64,000 nucleotides of DNA from an uncultured Porphyromonadaceae bacterium (lineage in GTDB: Bacteria > Bacteroidota > Bacteroidia > Bacteroidales > Muribaculaceae), in the NCBI GenBank assembly GCA_900541835.1, contig UQLL01000009.1, positions 1 through 64,000 of the forward strand. The letters are read 5' to 3'. Below are positions 44,214 through 53,501 of this stretch, piece after piece; position 1 is the first letter of the stretch; every line of letters starts with the position of its first letter. The translations under genes and the position numbers were made by a program. The notes below the pieces were generated by a model, which saw nothing but the letters and a program-made list of their open reading frames with translations, did no database searches and had not been told where the DNA came from.

Positions 44214-45029
44214 ATGTCGAAACCGAATATCCTCAGCCTCGCGCTGCTGGCGCTCCTCGGAGCGCTGCTGGTGTCCTGCTCCACGTCGAAGCAGAACATA
44301 GTCCTGATGAGCGACCTTGAGGCTTCCGCCCAGGGCAAGCTGCCCCTGTCCGCCCCCGAGCTCCGCATACAGCCCGACGACGAGCTGGCCATAAACGTCT
44401 CGGCCGAAGTGCCCGCCGCCGCCGCCATATACAACATGCCGCTCAACACCAACGTGCCGCGGACCGACCTCAACGCGACCGTCAACACTTCCGGCCGCAT
44501 CCAGACATACCGCGTCACCAAAGCCGGCGACATCACCTTCCCCGTGCTGGGCAAGCTCCACGTGGCCGGCATGACGACATCGGCACTGGCCGACATGCTA
44601 ATCAGGCGCATTGCCGAGAACGTGGAGAACCCCATCGTTACCGTCGAGCTGGTCAATTTCGAAGTAAAGATCACCGGCGACGTCAAGATGCCCACCGTCA
44701 TCAGGCCCGACAAGGAACGCTTCACCGTGCTCGACGCCATAGCCGCCGCCGGAGACATCAACGTGCCCGGACGCCGCGACAACGTCCTCGTAATCCGCGA
44801 GGAGAACGGCGAGACCACATACCACCGCCTCGACCTCACCGACTCCCGCACCTGGGACCCGCAGTACTACTACCTCCGCCAAAACGACGTGGTATACGTG
44901 GAGCCAGGCCCCAACCGCAAGGACGAGCTCACATACAACGAGCGCCGCACTTTCAACGTCTCCCTGGCAAGCATCATCGTAAGCGCCGCATCGGTGCTCA
45001 CCTCACTGGTAATCGCCCTCACCAAGTAA
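44214..45029 (+). CDS. polysaccharide export lipoprotein (Wza-like)
   Basis: This 271-residue protein has a lipoprotein signal (LLALLGALLVSC, Cys22), a Poly_export domain (LRIQPDDELAINVSAE near residue 50) and SLBB-like repeats (VKITGDVKMPTVIRPDKERF; FTVLDAIAAAGDIN). The C-terminal helix (NVSLASIIVSAASVLTSLVI) would cross the outer membrane, as in Wza, or associate with it. It would form the channel for capsule or exopolysaccharide. It starts the locus and is followed after 2 nt by the Wzz-like gene. Confidence 0.9.
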   Translation: MSKPNILSLALLALLGALLVSCSTSKQNIVLMSDLEASAQGKLPLSAPELRIQPDDELAINVSAEVPAAAAIYNMPLNTNVPRTDLNATVNTSGRIQTYRVTKAGDITFPVLGKLHVAGMTTSALADMLIRRIAENVENPIVTVELVNFEVKITGDVKMPTVIRPDKERFTVLDAIAAAGDINVPGRRDNVLVIREENGETTYHRLDLTDSRTWDPQYYYLRQNDVVYVEPGPNRKDELTYNERRTFNVSLASIIVSAASVLTSLVIALTK

Positions 45030-45031
45030 CT

Positions 45032-46717
45032 ATGTCCGCAAATATCAACGAAGAAGCAAAGACTGCCGGGACGCCCCAAGCGTCCTCGCCCGAGACCAGC
45101 TTCAACTTCCGCAAACTGGGCCGCTACATGCTGAAGCGCTGGTGGTGGTTCGCCATCTCCGTGGCCGTCATCGTGGGCGGCGCCGCCTACTGGCTCAAGA
45201 CCACCAACACCACCCTCACCACCTACGCCAAGGTAATGTTCAACCAGGACGAGGACGACGCCAAGCCCGCAGCCGGCATGCTCGGCTCACTCATGGCCTC
45301 CTTCAACATGGGCGGCAGCGGCGTGAACGTCGTCGACGAGATCATACGCATGCAGAGCCACTCAGCCATCAAGCGCGTAGTCAACGAGCTCGACCTCAAC
45401 CGCGACTACAGCGGCTCCACATCCATGTGGAGAAAGGACATCATCTACTTCCAGAACTCCCCCATCGAGATCGAGTGCCCCGACGCGATGCTCGACACCA
45501 TCTCCTACACCACCCGCTTCAAGCTCAAGATCCGCGACCACGGCCGCAAGCTCCACCTCAAGGTTAAGCAGGGCAAGCTGCGCACCGTCTTCGACCAGGA
45601 CATCCCCGGACTACCCTACACCGTCACCACCCCGCTGGGAAAGTTCACCATCACCCCCACTTCTTTCTATAAGCCCGAGCACGACCTCGACTTCACGGCC
45701 TACGTCAGCAACCCCGACGACGCCGCCCAGGAGTGGTTCACCAACATCGACGCCTACCTCGACAAGAAGAAGTCCAACGCCGTAGAGATCAAGGTCGACG
45801 ACAAGAACGCCAAGCGCGCACGCGCAATCGCCAACTGCGTCATCGACCAGTATAACATCAACTCCGTGGCCGACCGCTCCGCCCGCTCCAAGGCAACCCT
45901 CGACTTCCTCAACGACCGCCTCCTCAAGCTCTACAACGAGCTCGAGCGCAGCGGGTCCGGGATAGCCGCCTACAAGGAGCGCAACAAGATCGTCAACCCC
46001 GAGGCCGAGGCCGAGTACATCTTCAAGATGAAAGGCGGCGCCACCTCCACCCTCATCGAGCAGGAGACCCAGCTCGGCATCCTCCGCATGCGACGCGACT
46101 TCCTCGCCGCGTCGCATAACAAGCACGCCCTCATACCCGTCACCTCCATCGAGGGACAGAGCACCGACGCCGTCAACGCCGCCGTCAACAGCTACAACGA
46201 ACTCGTGCTGCAGCTCATGCAGATGCAGGCCAGCGCCAAGGGCAACAACTCCACCATGCGCCATCTCGAAAGCCAGATCGAAGCCCTGCGAGCCAACATG
46301 ATCACCAGCATCGACCGCTCCATCTCGGCCATGCAGATTTCCATCAAGCGCATGAGCTCCGAGAACGGCACCGTCGACAGCCGCATCTCCTCCATCCCCC
46401 GCATGGAGCAGGAACTCACAAACATGATGCGCGACAACGAGATCAAGAACCGCATCTACGCCTACCTGCTGCAGAAGCGCGAGGAGACCGAAGTCAAGCT
46501 GGTACGCACACTGCCCACCGGCACCATCATCGACGAGGCCTGGACCAACGGCGACACCGCCCGGCCCAAGAAGACCCTCGTGCTCGCGGGCGCCGCCCTG
46601 CTCGCCCTGCTCATCCCCGGATGCATCCTCTTCACCGGCTACCGCCGCCAGGCCGTCACCGCCGACAAGACCCGACGCAAGCAGGAGGAAGACGAACTTA
46701 CCGACGAAATCGGCTGA
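45032..46717 (+). CDS. polysaccharide co-polymerase / chain-length determinant (Wzz-like, no kinase domain)
   Basis: This 561-residue inner-membrane protein has TM1 at about 35-55 (RWWWFAISVAVIVGGAAYWL), a long periplasmic coiled-coil domain, and TM2 near 515-535 (TLVLAGAALLALLIPGCILF). The segment SSIPRMEQELTNMMRDNEIKNRIYAYLLQKREETEVK is the GNVR-type junction before TM2, cited here only by position (about 455-490). The Wzc tyrosine-kinase domain and Tyr tail are absent; the cytoplasmic C-terminus is only about 25 residues. It controls chain length and connects synthesis to the Wza-like channel. Confidence 0.9.
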   Translation: MSANINEEAKTAGTPQASSPETSFNFRKLGRYMLKRWWWFAISVAVIVGGAAYWLKTTNTTLTTYAKVMFNQDEDDAKPAAGMLGSLMASFNMGGSGVNVVDEIIRMQSHSAIKRVVNELDLNRDYSGSTSMWRKDIIYFQNSPIEIECPDAMLDTISYTTRFKLKIRDHGRKLHLKVKQGKLRTVFDQDIPGLPYTVTTPLGKFTITPTSFYKPEHDLDFTAYVSNPDDAAQEWFTNIDAYLDKKKSNAVEIKVDDKNAKRARAIANCVIDQYNINSVADRSARSKATLDFLNDRLLKLYNELERSGSGIAAYKERNKIVNPEAEAEYIFKMKGGATSTLIEQETQLGILRMRRDFLAASHNKHALIPVTSIEGQSTDAVNAAVNSYNELVLQLMQMQASAKGNNSTMRHLESQIEALRANMITSIDRSISAMQISIKRMSSENGTVDSRISSIPRMEQELTNMMRDNEIKNRIYAYLLQKREETEVKLVRTLPTGTIIDEAWTNGDTARPKKTLVLAGAALLALLIPGCILFTGYRRQAVTADKTRRKQEEDELTDEIG

Positions 46718-46744
46718 CCCATGGAGATGGTCCCGCTCCGCGAC

Positions 46745-46831
46745 CTTGTAGAGACGCTCCCTGGTGCGTCCGAACATGCCGACATGAGGGGACACCGAAT
46801 GAGCGGACGCACCAGGGTGCGTCCCTACAAG
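46745..46831. repeat. REPIN-like element inside the exopolysaccharide locus
   Basis: The outer ends CTTGTAG and CTACAAG are perfect inverted repeats. Left hairpin: GACGCTCC and GGTGCGTC. Right hairpin: GGACGCACC and GGGTGCGTCC. It fills the 153-bp gap between the Wzz-like and Wzy-like genes. An AT-rich tract (ATTTTTAATTTACTT) follows, and it also occurs at about 17231. Confidence 0.75.
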
Positions 46832-46870
46832 CTGCTCTCCATTTTTAATTTACTTAATTTTTAGCCCGCA

Positions 46871-48313
46871 GTGGAAAAGACAGTGCCGAAATACAAGATC
46901 GTGGCCAGGATGCTGCTCGCAGTGTTCTGGGTGTTAGGCACATATCTATTCCCCATCCAGGAGCTGGTGCCTGGCGCGGCCGACGCGGCCAGGGCCACCG
47001 GCTCCATAGTCAGCGACGCACTCATCATCCTGGCGGGCCTGTGGACGCTGCGCGCCCGCATCGACATCGCCCTCTACATCGTCCTGCTGCTCATAGGCGG
47101 CGTCAGCGCCTGGTACAACGACATTCCCGCCGTGATGGCCATCAACGGACTGCGCGCATACCTGCTGCCCCTCTCGCTGCTCATCATCGTGCGCTACCTT
47201 CTCTCCACACGCGAGCGAGTGCGCTACTTCCTGCCCCGATTCGAGAAGTCGCTCTACATCTTCCTGCTGCTCCAGTTCCCGGTCATGGTCATACAGTGCC
47301 TGCGCTGGGGCGCCTACGACAACGTGGGAGGCTCGCTGGGATGGATGAGGTCAGGCACCATATCCACGCTCATCTACCTCATCAGCTTCTACCTGATGGT
47401 GCGCCGCTGGGACGACTCCAGGACCTACCTGGAGAACCTGAAGCAGAACTACATGCTGCTCGTCTGCCTCTTCCCGTCCATGCTCAACGAGACCAAGATC
47501 TCGTTCGTCTACCTGGCCATGTACTTCTTCTTCCTGGTGCCCATGGACCGCATGTTCCTCAAGCGCATGCTGTACGTGATCCCTCTCATGCTCCTGTCCA
47601 TCGGAGGCGCCCTCGCACTGTACATCACCATCCTGGGCGGCGCCACCATCGACGACTACGAGGGCACACAGACCGACGTGACCTCCTCCAAGTTCATCAG
47701 CGAATACATGGTCGGCAACGACGAGGTGCGCACATTGGTGCTCGACGGCTACATGGAGACCGTCATGCCCGACGTGCAGGAGGCGGACTTCGCCCGCGGC
47801 CTGAAGTACGCAGTGCTCCCCATCATCCTCAGCGACACGCCCCACGCCTGGTACGTGGGATTCGGTCCAAGCCAGTTCAAGGGTGGCACCACCCTGGAGA
47901 CCACGCCATTCGCCAAGGAGTACGAATGGCTGCTGCGCGGCACCGAGATGAGCGTGATGTCATACCTCATCGACCTGGGGGTGGCCGGCCTGCTGTGGCT
48001 CGCCTGGTACATCATCGTGCTCTTCCGCTTCTTCCACCGCGTCCGCAAACGCTCGAAGCGCATAACCTGGAACACGGTGCTGATACTGCTAATCTCTCTG
48101 GCCTACTTCCCCCTGCACACCCTGTTCATCCCCATGATAGTCTTCACCTTCGTGGCCATGATGAGCAGCCGCGTACCCCTGTTCAGATATGCCCCGCGGC
48201 CGTCCGGCTGGCTGCTCAAGCCCATGCCGGAAACCGCCGGCCCACACGCACCGACGCACGCAAAGTGCGGGCCCGAAACTCCCGTCTCCCATGCCGCTGC
48301 CACTCGAAAATAA
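46871..48313 (+). CDS. O-antigen ligase/polymerase-like membrane protein (Wzy-like)
   Basis: This 480-residue protein has about 11 hydrophobic segments and a large central periplasmic loop (about 255-345, LGGATIDDYEGTQTDVTSSK onwards). That is the usual layout of Wzy polymerases and O-antigen ligases. Sequence motifs in this class are weak, so the call leans on topology and on flanking Wzz-like and Wzx-like genes. The frame opens with GTG at 46871; an ATG at about 46910 would remove the first residues. The C-terminal 35 residues are polar and may be non-essential. Confidence 0.78.
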   Translation: MEKTVPKYKIVARMLLAVFWVLGTYLFPIQELVPGAADAARATGSIVSDALIILAGLWTLRARIDIALYIVLLLIGGVSAWYNDIPAVMAINGLRAYLLPLSLLIIVRYLLSTRERVRYFLPRFEKSLYIFLLLQFPVMVIQCLRWGAYDNVGGSLGWMRSGTISTLIYLISFYLMVRRWDDSRTYLENLKQNYMLLVCLFPSMLNETKISFVYLAMYFFFLVPMDRMFLKRMLYVIPLMLLSIGGALALYITILGGATIDDYEGTQTDVTSSKFISEYMVGNDEVRTLVLDGYMETVMPDVQEADFARGLKYAVLPIILSDTPHAWYVGFGPSQFKGGTTLETTPFAKEYEWLLRGTEMSVMSYLIDLGVAGLLWLAWYIIVLFRFFHRVRKRSKRITWNTVLILLISLAYFPLHTLFIPMIVFTFVAMMSSRVPLFRYAPRPSGWLLKPMPETAGPHAPTHAKCGPETPVSHAAATRK

Positions 48314-48371
48314 CCAGGAACCCCGCTGCAGCGCCGATACCGCCCCTCATCCCCCCGCTAACGGTTCCCAG

Positions 48372-49934
48372 ATGAACGAGCCGCGCGAACAGGTAGGCAG
48401 GAGCATAGGCCGCAACTCCGTCTACATGGTGGTGCGCACGGTGCTCATCATGCTCGTCAGCCTCTACACATCCCGGCTGGCCCTGGAGCTGCTGGGCGAA
48501 ACCGACTACGGCATATACTCCCTTGTGGCCGGTTTCGTAATCTTCTTCGGCTTTCTCAACATCTCCATGGAGCGCAGCATCACCCGCTTCCTGCTCTACG
48601 AGAAAGGCGCCGGCACCCCCGAGTCCCTGCGCCGCATGTTCAACGTGGCCATGATAGCCCAGTTCTGCATCGTCGGCGTGGTGCTGCTCTTCGGCGAGAC
48701 CATCGGCCTGTGGTGGGTCAACCACCGCCTCAACATACCGGACGGGCGCATGGACGCCACCAACTGGGTCTACCAGCTCTCGCTCGTCACCCTCTGCCTC
48801 AACATCGTCAAGGTACCCTACAACTCCATGATCGTGGCCTTCGAGAAGCTGTCGTTCTACGCTTTCTTCTCCATGGGCGAGGTGCTGCTCCGCCTGGGCT
48901 GCATCCTGGCGCTTCTGCTGCTGCACGACCACCTGCTCATCATCTACGCCGCGCAGTTCCTGGCCGTCACCTTGGTGGTGGTGGGCGTCTACCGCCTCTA
49001 CTGCACTCACGCGCGCTGCTTCGGCCGGAGCTGCCGCTTCTCCTTCTACTGGAACCCGAAGTGGTTCCGCGACCTCATCGCCTTCTGCGGCTGGAGCACC
49101 CTGGGGAGCATGGCGGCCCTGGGTGCCATGCAAGGAGTGTCGCTAATCCTAAACCACTACTTCGGCGTGGTCGCCAACAGCGCCTTCGGCCTGGCCATCA
49201 TGGTGCAGCAGGCCTCCTTCTCCATCCTGGCCAGCTTCCAGACGGCCTTCTCGCCAAAACTTGTAGCCCTGTATGCCCAGGGACTGCTCGACCGCCTGCG
49301 TCCATTCATCTACAAGCTCGGCAAGTACTCTTTCTACATGGCCGCCGCACTGCTCACCCCGCTGTGCCTCAACATCGACACTGCCCTGCACGTCTGGCTC
49401 GGCGACCAGATACCCACCTTCACCGGCACCTTCTCGCTGCTCTGCATGGTCAGCAACGGCATCGACTGCCTGGCGGCCCCCGGCTTAGTCTGCAACCAGG
49501 CCACCGGCCGCGTCCGCAACTTCAACATCATCTGGAGCGTGCTGCTGCTGGCCAACCTGCCCCTGAGCGCCCTCTGCATCAAGCTCACCGGATGGGCACC
49601 GGCCGCCTTCGCCGTGCGAGTGTCCATGACGGCCATCATCTACATCTTCATCACCTACATGATGCGACTGCAGATAGGCCTCGGCTTCTGGCACTACCTC
49701 TACCAGTCGCTGCTGCGGCCGCTGCCCATCTTCGCCGTGGCTGCCGGCGCCGCCTTCCTCATGCACTCCGCCACAGGCCCCGGAGTGCTCAACGCCGTGG
49801 GCAACGCCCTGCTCTTCTGGGCCGTCATGGGCGCAGGCATATACATCTTCGGCCTGGGCGCCGAGGAGCGCCACAAGGTCAGGAACCAATTACGCGCACG
49901 CCTGCGCACCATCCAACACCCCCAAAGACCATGA
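48372..49934 (+). CDS. polysaccharide flippase (Wzx-like, MOP superfamily)
   Basis: This 520-residue protein has 12 or more TM segments. Its N-terminus SIGRNSVYMVVRTVLIMLVSLYTSRLALELLGETDYGIYSL is the common start of Bacteroidota Wzx proteins (residues about 10-50). It would flip lipid-linked repeat units to the periplasm. The ATG at 48372 is chosen; an in-frame ATG at 48291, inside the end of the Wzy-like gene, is possible but adds a polar stretch. Its stop overlaps the start of the GT2 gene by 4 nt. Confidence 0.87.
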   Translation: MNEPREQVGRSIGRNSVYMVVRTVLIMLVSLYTSRLALELLGETDYGIYSLVAGFVIFFGFLNISMERSITRFLLYEKGAGTPESLRRMFNVAMIAQFCIVGVVLLFGETIGLWWVNHRLNIPDGRMDATNWVYQLSLVTLCLNIVKVPYNSMIVAFEKLSFYAFFSMGEVLLRLGCILALLLLHDHLLIIYAAQFLAVTLVVVGVYRLYCTHARCFGRSCRFSFYWNPKWFRDLIAFCGWSTLGSMAALGAMQGVSLILNHYFGVVANSAFGLAIMVQQASFSILASFQTAFSPKLVALYAQGLLDRLRPFIYKLGKYSFYMAAALLTPLCLNIDTALHVWLGDQIPTFTGTFSLLCMVSNGIDCLAAPGLVCNQATGRVRNFNIIWSVLLLANLPLSALCIKLTGWAPAAFAVRVSMTAIIYIFITYMMRLQIGLGFWHYLYQSLLRPLPIFAVAAGAAFLMHSATGPGVLNAVGNALLFWAVMGAGIYIFGLGAEERHKVRNQLRARLRTIQHPQRP

Positions 49935-51001
49935 CCACCGCACCAAAAGTCACCGTTATCATCCCGGCATACTGCGCCGCCGACCACCTGCACGTAGCCA
50001 TCGATTCCCTCCGCGCCCAGACGCTGACGGACTTCGAGGCCATCATAGTCGAAGACCGCAGCCCCGACCAGGATGCCACCCTGCATGCGGCCGAAGACAT
50101 CGCGGCCTCCGACTCCCGCTTCCGCGTGGCCCGCACCCCGGTCAACTCCGGCGGTGGCCCGGCGCGCAACGTAGGCATCGAACTGGCCCGCGGCGAGTAC
50201 ATAGCCACTCTTGACGCCGACGACTCCCTCGCACCCGACGCCCTTGAGAACCTATACCGCGTCGCCAAGCTCCACAACGCCGACCAGGTCTGCTACGCCA
50301 TGGAGTACCACTACGCCACCGGATACGTCACCGGCCATAGCGAAGACGCAACAGAAACCGTATACACCGATCCCCACGAGATAAAGGAGCTCGCCCTGTG
50401 CAACTTCTCGCCATCCTACGAGCCCGGACGCAGGCAATACCCCCAATTCACCGGCTGCTCCCGCCTCTACCGCCGATCCCTGCTCATCGAACACAACGTC
50501 CGCTTCCCCACCCAGCACCACTTCCTCAGCGAGGACATGGCATTCATCTACGAGAGTATGCGCCACGTCCGCACCGTCGTAGCCCTCAACAACTCCTACT
50601 ACCGCTATACCATGAGAGAGAGTTCCACCACCCACACCCCCCGCGAAGACATGATCGAGCGGTCCGTGGAGGCGGCCGAATACTTCGTCGACATGGTGCG
50701 CCGCGACCCTGACGCGCCGGCCGTGGGTGTGCACAACGCCTGGGGATACGCCATCGGCGCCGTACGCGCATACCTCAAGGTCATGTTCGTCTCCCCCCGG
50801 TCGCTGCGCTTCAAGCGCCGGTGGATGCGCCGCCAGGCCGACCTGCCCCTGTTCCGCACCATCTACGAGCAGTACCCCTGGCGCCGCATGCCCCGCCGCC
50901 ACCGCCTCGGCTTCATCGCCTTCTACCGCAAACGCTTCTGGCTCCTCTACACACTCATCGTAGGACAGGAAAAAGTGCGCCGCCTCCTCCGCCACCGCTG
51001 A
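49931..51001 (+). CDS. family 2 glycosyltransferase
   Basis: This 356-residue GT-A enzyme has the nucleotide-sugar fold at the N-terminus: VTVIIPAYCAADHLHVAIDS, then IIVEDRSPD, and the DXD motif TLDADDSLAPDAL near residue 98. EDMAFIYES carries the probable catalytic base. It adds one sugar to the repeat unit; the sugar cannot be predicted. A basic C-terminal region (from about 275) may bind the membrane surface. It overlaps the Wzx-like stop by 4 nt. A 200-nt gap with a new promoter follows. Confidence 0.88.
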   Translation: MTTAPKVTVIIPAYCAADHLHVAIDSLRAQTLTDFEAIIVEDRSPDQDATLHAAEDIAASDSRFRVARTPVNSGGGPARNVGIELARGEYIATLDADDSLAPDALENLYRVAKLHNADQVCYAMEYHYATGYVTGHSEDATETVYTDPHEIKELALCNFSPSYEPGRRQYPQFTGCSRLYRRSLLIEHNVRFPTQHHFLSEDMAFIYESMRHVRTVVALNNSYYRYTMRESSTTHTPREDMIERSVEAAEYFVDMVRRDPDAPAVGVHNAWGYAIGAVRAYLKVMFVSPRSLRFKRRWMRRQADLPLFRTIYEQYPWRRMPRRHRLGFIAFYRKRFWLLYTLIVGQEKVRRLLRHR

Positions 51002-51132
51002 CCCGGGTTTAAATTACCAAAACAGGGGGCTTGTCAATGCATAAAATCACTCAGAATAGCCGGTTAAACACGTTTACCGGACTCCAATAATTTTTAAAAG
51101 GCCATTCCACTATAAAAGCAAAATATTTTCAT

Positions 51133-51140
51133 TAACTTTG
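51133..51140 (+). promoter_or_regulatory. promoter of the radical SAM-GT4 pair
   Basis: TAACTTTG about 60 nt before the ATG at 51202. The gap 51002-51200 is otherwise AT-rich with no gene. Confidence 0.55.
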
Positions 51141-51201
51141 CAAGACAATTGTGCGGGGTCTCTCCCTTCCGCCCCCGCGACCCCGTTTTACACGACACCC
51201 A

Positions 51202-52281
51202 ATGGCTATAGCACTACCCACCGACGCCTCCATCATACTAACTTACCGCTGCCCCATGCGCTGCCAGATGTGCAACATCTGGCAGAACCCCACGGAAAAA
51301 GCGCGTGAGCTTACCGCATCAGACCTGCGCGGCCTGCCTCGCCTGAAGTTCATCAACCTCACCGGCGGCGAGCCCTTCATACGCGAAGACCTCGCCGACA
51401 TCGTCGAGGAGTGCTACCGCCACACCGACCGCATCGTCATATCCACCTCCGGCTGGTTCGAAGACCGCGTCATAGCCCTGGCCAAGCGCTTCCCAAAAAT
51501 CGGCATCCGCATCTCCATCGAAGGCCTGTCGCGCAAGAACGACGAGCTCCGCGGCCGCGAGGGCGGATTCGACAAGGGCCTCCGCACACTACTCGCACTC
51601 CGCGACATGGGCCTTAAGGACATCGGCTTCGGCTGCACCGTCTCCAACCACAACTCCACCGACATGCTCGCCCTCTACCAGCTCTCCCGCTCCCTGGGCA
51701 TGGAGTTCGCCACAGCCGCCTTCCACAACTCTTACTACTTCCACAAGGACGACAACGTCATCACCAACCACCGGCAAGTCACCGACGACTTCCGCACGTT
51801 GATTGAATGGCAGCTCAAGGAGAAGCACCCCAAGTCCTGGTTCCGCGCCTTCTTCAACATGGGCCTCATCAACTACATCGACGGCAAGCCGCGCCTGCTG
51901 CCGTGCGAGGCCGGCACTACCAACTTCTTCATCGACCCCTACGGCGAAGTCTATCCCTGCAACGGCCTCGAGTCCAAGTACTGGAAAGAATCCATGGGCA
52001 ACATCCGCCTCGCCACATTCACCGAGATCTGGAACAGCGAACAGGCCGAAAAGGTACGCGCCCAGGTGCGCACCTGCCCCAAGAACTGCTGGATGGTAGG
52101 CACCGCCTCCCCCGTGATGAAGAAATACATCAAGCACCCCGCCAAGTGGGCACTCAAGAATAAGCTGCGTTCCATGCGCGGCCTCAAGCCCTGCCTCGAC
52201 ATGGTGCGCTATCCGTGCGGCCAGGACCCGCGCCAGGGCGACCTCCGCATCCCGTCGGACCAGGAAAAAGCCGGAAAATGA
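51202..52281 (+). CDS. radical SAM protein with SPASM-like C-terminus
   Basis: This 359-residue protein has the radical SAM cluster motif YRCPMRCQMC (Cys residues near 17, 21 and 24) and the SAM-binding segment INLTGGEPFIREDL near 48. Near 235-260, CEAGTTNFFIDPYGEVYPCN and later CPKNC form a SPASM/twitch-type extra cluster site. Substrates of such proteins range from peptides to nucleotides and glycans; here the substrate is unknown. It overlaps the following GT4 start by 4 nt, which ties it to polysaccharide synthesis. The start is the ATG at 51202, after a -7 box. Confidence 0.88.
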   Translation: MAIALPTDASIILTYRCPMRCQMCNIWQNPTEKARELTASDLRGLPRLKFINLTGGEPFIREDLADIVEECYRHTDRIVISTSGWFEDRVIALAKRFPKIGIRISIEGLSRKNDELRGREGGFDKGLRTLLALRDMGLKDIGFGCTVSNHNSTDMLALYQLSRSLGMEFATAAFHNSYYFHKDDNVITNHRQVTDDFRTLIEWQLKEKHPKSWFRAFFNMGLINYIDGKPRLLPCEAGTTNFFIDPYGEVYPCNGLESKYWKESMGNIRLATFTEIWNSEQAEKVRAQVRTCPKNCWMVGTASPVMKKYIKHPAKWALKNKLRSMRGLKPCLDMVRYPCGQDPRQGDLRIPSDQEKAGK

Positions 52282-53420
52282 AAATCGTGGTGGCCGGCAC
52301 CCGCGGCATACCGGGCATCCAGGGCGGCGTCGAGACCGTCTGCGAACAGCTCTACCCTCTGCTGGGCCGCCAAGGCTTCGACATCACCGTCATCCGCCGC
52401 AGCCACTACGCCGACACCGTCGCCCAGGCTCGCGGACTCACAGAGTGGAACGGTATCAGGCTCGTAGACATCCCGGCCCCGCACCGCAAGAGCCTCGAAG
52501 CCATCGTCCACACCTTCCGCGCCGTCATCAAAGCCCGACGACTCGGCGCCGACATCCTGCACATACACGCCGTAGGCCCAGCCATCATGGTGCCCCTCGC
52601 CCGCCTGCTCGGCCTCAAGGTGGTCATGACCAACCACGGCCCCGACTACGACCGCGCAAAATGGGGCGGCATGGCCAGGCGCGTCCTGCGCCTGGGCGAA
52701 CGACTCGGCTCACGCTGGGCCAACGCCGTCATCGCCATATCCCCCCACATCGCCGGAATCATCCTCGACAACTACCGCCGCGAAGCCATCGTCATTCCCA
52801 ATGGCGTTCCCGAGGCCGTCATTCCCGCCGACGCCGACTCTCAGCTCTCTGCTCTCAGTCCTCAGCTAAAACCGCGCCGCTACATCCTGGCCGTCGGCCG
52901 CTTCGTGCCCGAAAAAGGCTTCCACCTCCTCATCCGCGCCTTCAGCCGCCTATATGCCGAGCACCGCATCGGCCCCGACACACACCTGGTGATAGCCGGC
53001 GACGCCGACCATCCAAGCGAATATTCACGTTCGCTGAAAACCCTGGCCGCAGAGACCCCGGGCGTAGTACTGACCGGCTTCATCAAGGGAGCGCCATTGC
53101 AGAGCCTGCTCAGCCGCGCGGCTCTCTTCGCCATGCCCTCCAGCCACGAGGGGCTGCCCATCGCCCTACTGGAGGCCATGAGCTACGGTCTGGACGTCGC
53201 CACTTCCGACATCCCCTCGTGCCTCATCCCCGAGCTCGACGACGCCGACCACTTCCACTTGGATATGACCGACGATGCGACCTCCATCGCCAACCTCGCC
53301 GACCTGCTCGCGGCCAAGCTCGCCCATCCGGCCACACCCCGCGCCTACGACATGACCCGCTACTCCTGGCCAGCCGTAGCCCAGGCCACCGCCGACCTCT
53401 ACCGCTCTCTGACGAACTAA
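52278..53420 (+). CDS. family 4 glycosyltransferase
   Basis: This 380-residue GT-B enzyme has the acceptor domain first (MKIVVAGTRGIPGIQGGVET, a start seen in rhamnosyl- and related transferases). A linker near residue 195 and the donor-binding domain follow: ILAVGRFVPEKGFHLLIRAF, then SSHEGLPIALLEAMSYG with the E-x7-E-type motif. The linker DSQLSALSPQL is encoded by a CT-rich, slippage-prone tract at 52839-52868. It is coupled to the radical SAM gene and ends the + strand exopolysaccharide block. Confidence 0.88.
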   Translation: MKIVVAGTRGIPGIQGGVETVCEQLYPLLGRQGFDITVIRRSHYADTVAQARGLTEWNGIRLVDIPAPHRKSLEAIVHTFRAVIKARRLGADILHIHAVGPAIMVPLARLLGLKVVMTNHGPDYDRAKWGGMARRVLRLGERLGSRWANAVIAISPHIAGIILDNYRREAIVIPNGVPEAVIPADADSQLSALSPQLKPRRYILAVGRFVPEKGFHLLIRAFSRLYAEHRIGPDTHLVIAGDADHPSEYSRSLKTLAAETPGVVLTGFIKGAPLQSLLSRAALFAMPSSHEGLPIALLEAMSYGLDVATSDIPSCLIPELDDADHFHLDMTDDATSIANLADLLAAKLAHPATPRAYDMTRYSWPAVAQATADLYRSLTN

Positions 53421-53427
53421 CAGTCTA

Positions 53428-53483
53428 ACGAGTTGCGATTAAAACGGCTATATATAATCCAAAACCGTTAAATCGCAACTCGT
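53428..53483. terminator. bidirectional terminator between convergent glycosyltransferase genes
   Basis: ACGAGTTGCGATTAAAACGG at 53428-53447 pairs with CCGTTAAATCGCAACTCGT at 53465-53483 with one bulge. The loop is AT-rich. It lies 8 nt after the + strand gene stop. Confidence 0.7.
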
Positions 53484-53501
53484 CAACTCGTCAAAAAATC
53501 T

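Noticed and set aside
48710..49930. Extended N-terminus of the GT2 gene running back through the flippase gene
   Set aside because: The extra 407 residues are Pro/Arg/His-rich shadow sequence; the ATG at 49931 begins a normal GT2 domain and overlaps the flippase stop by 4 nt.
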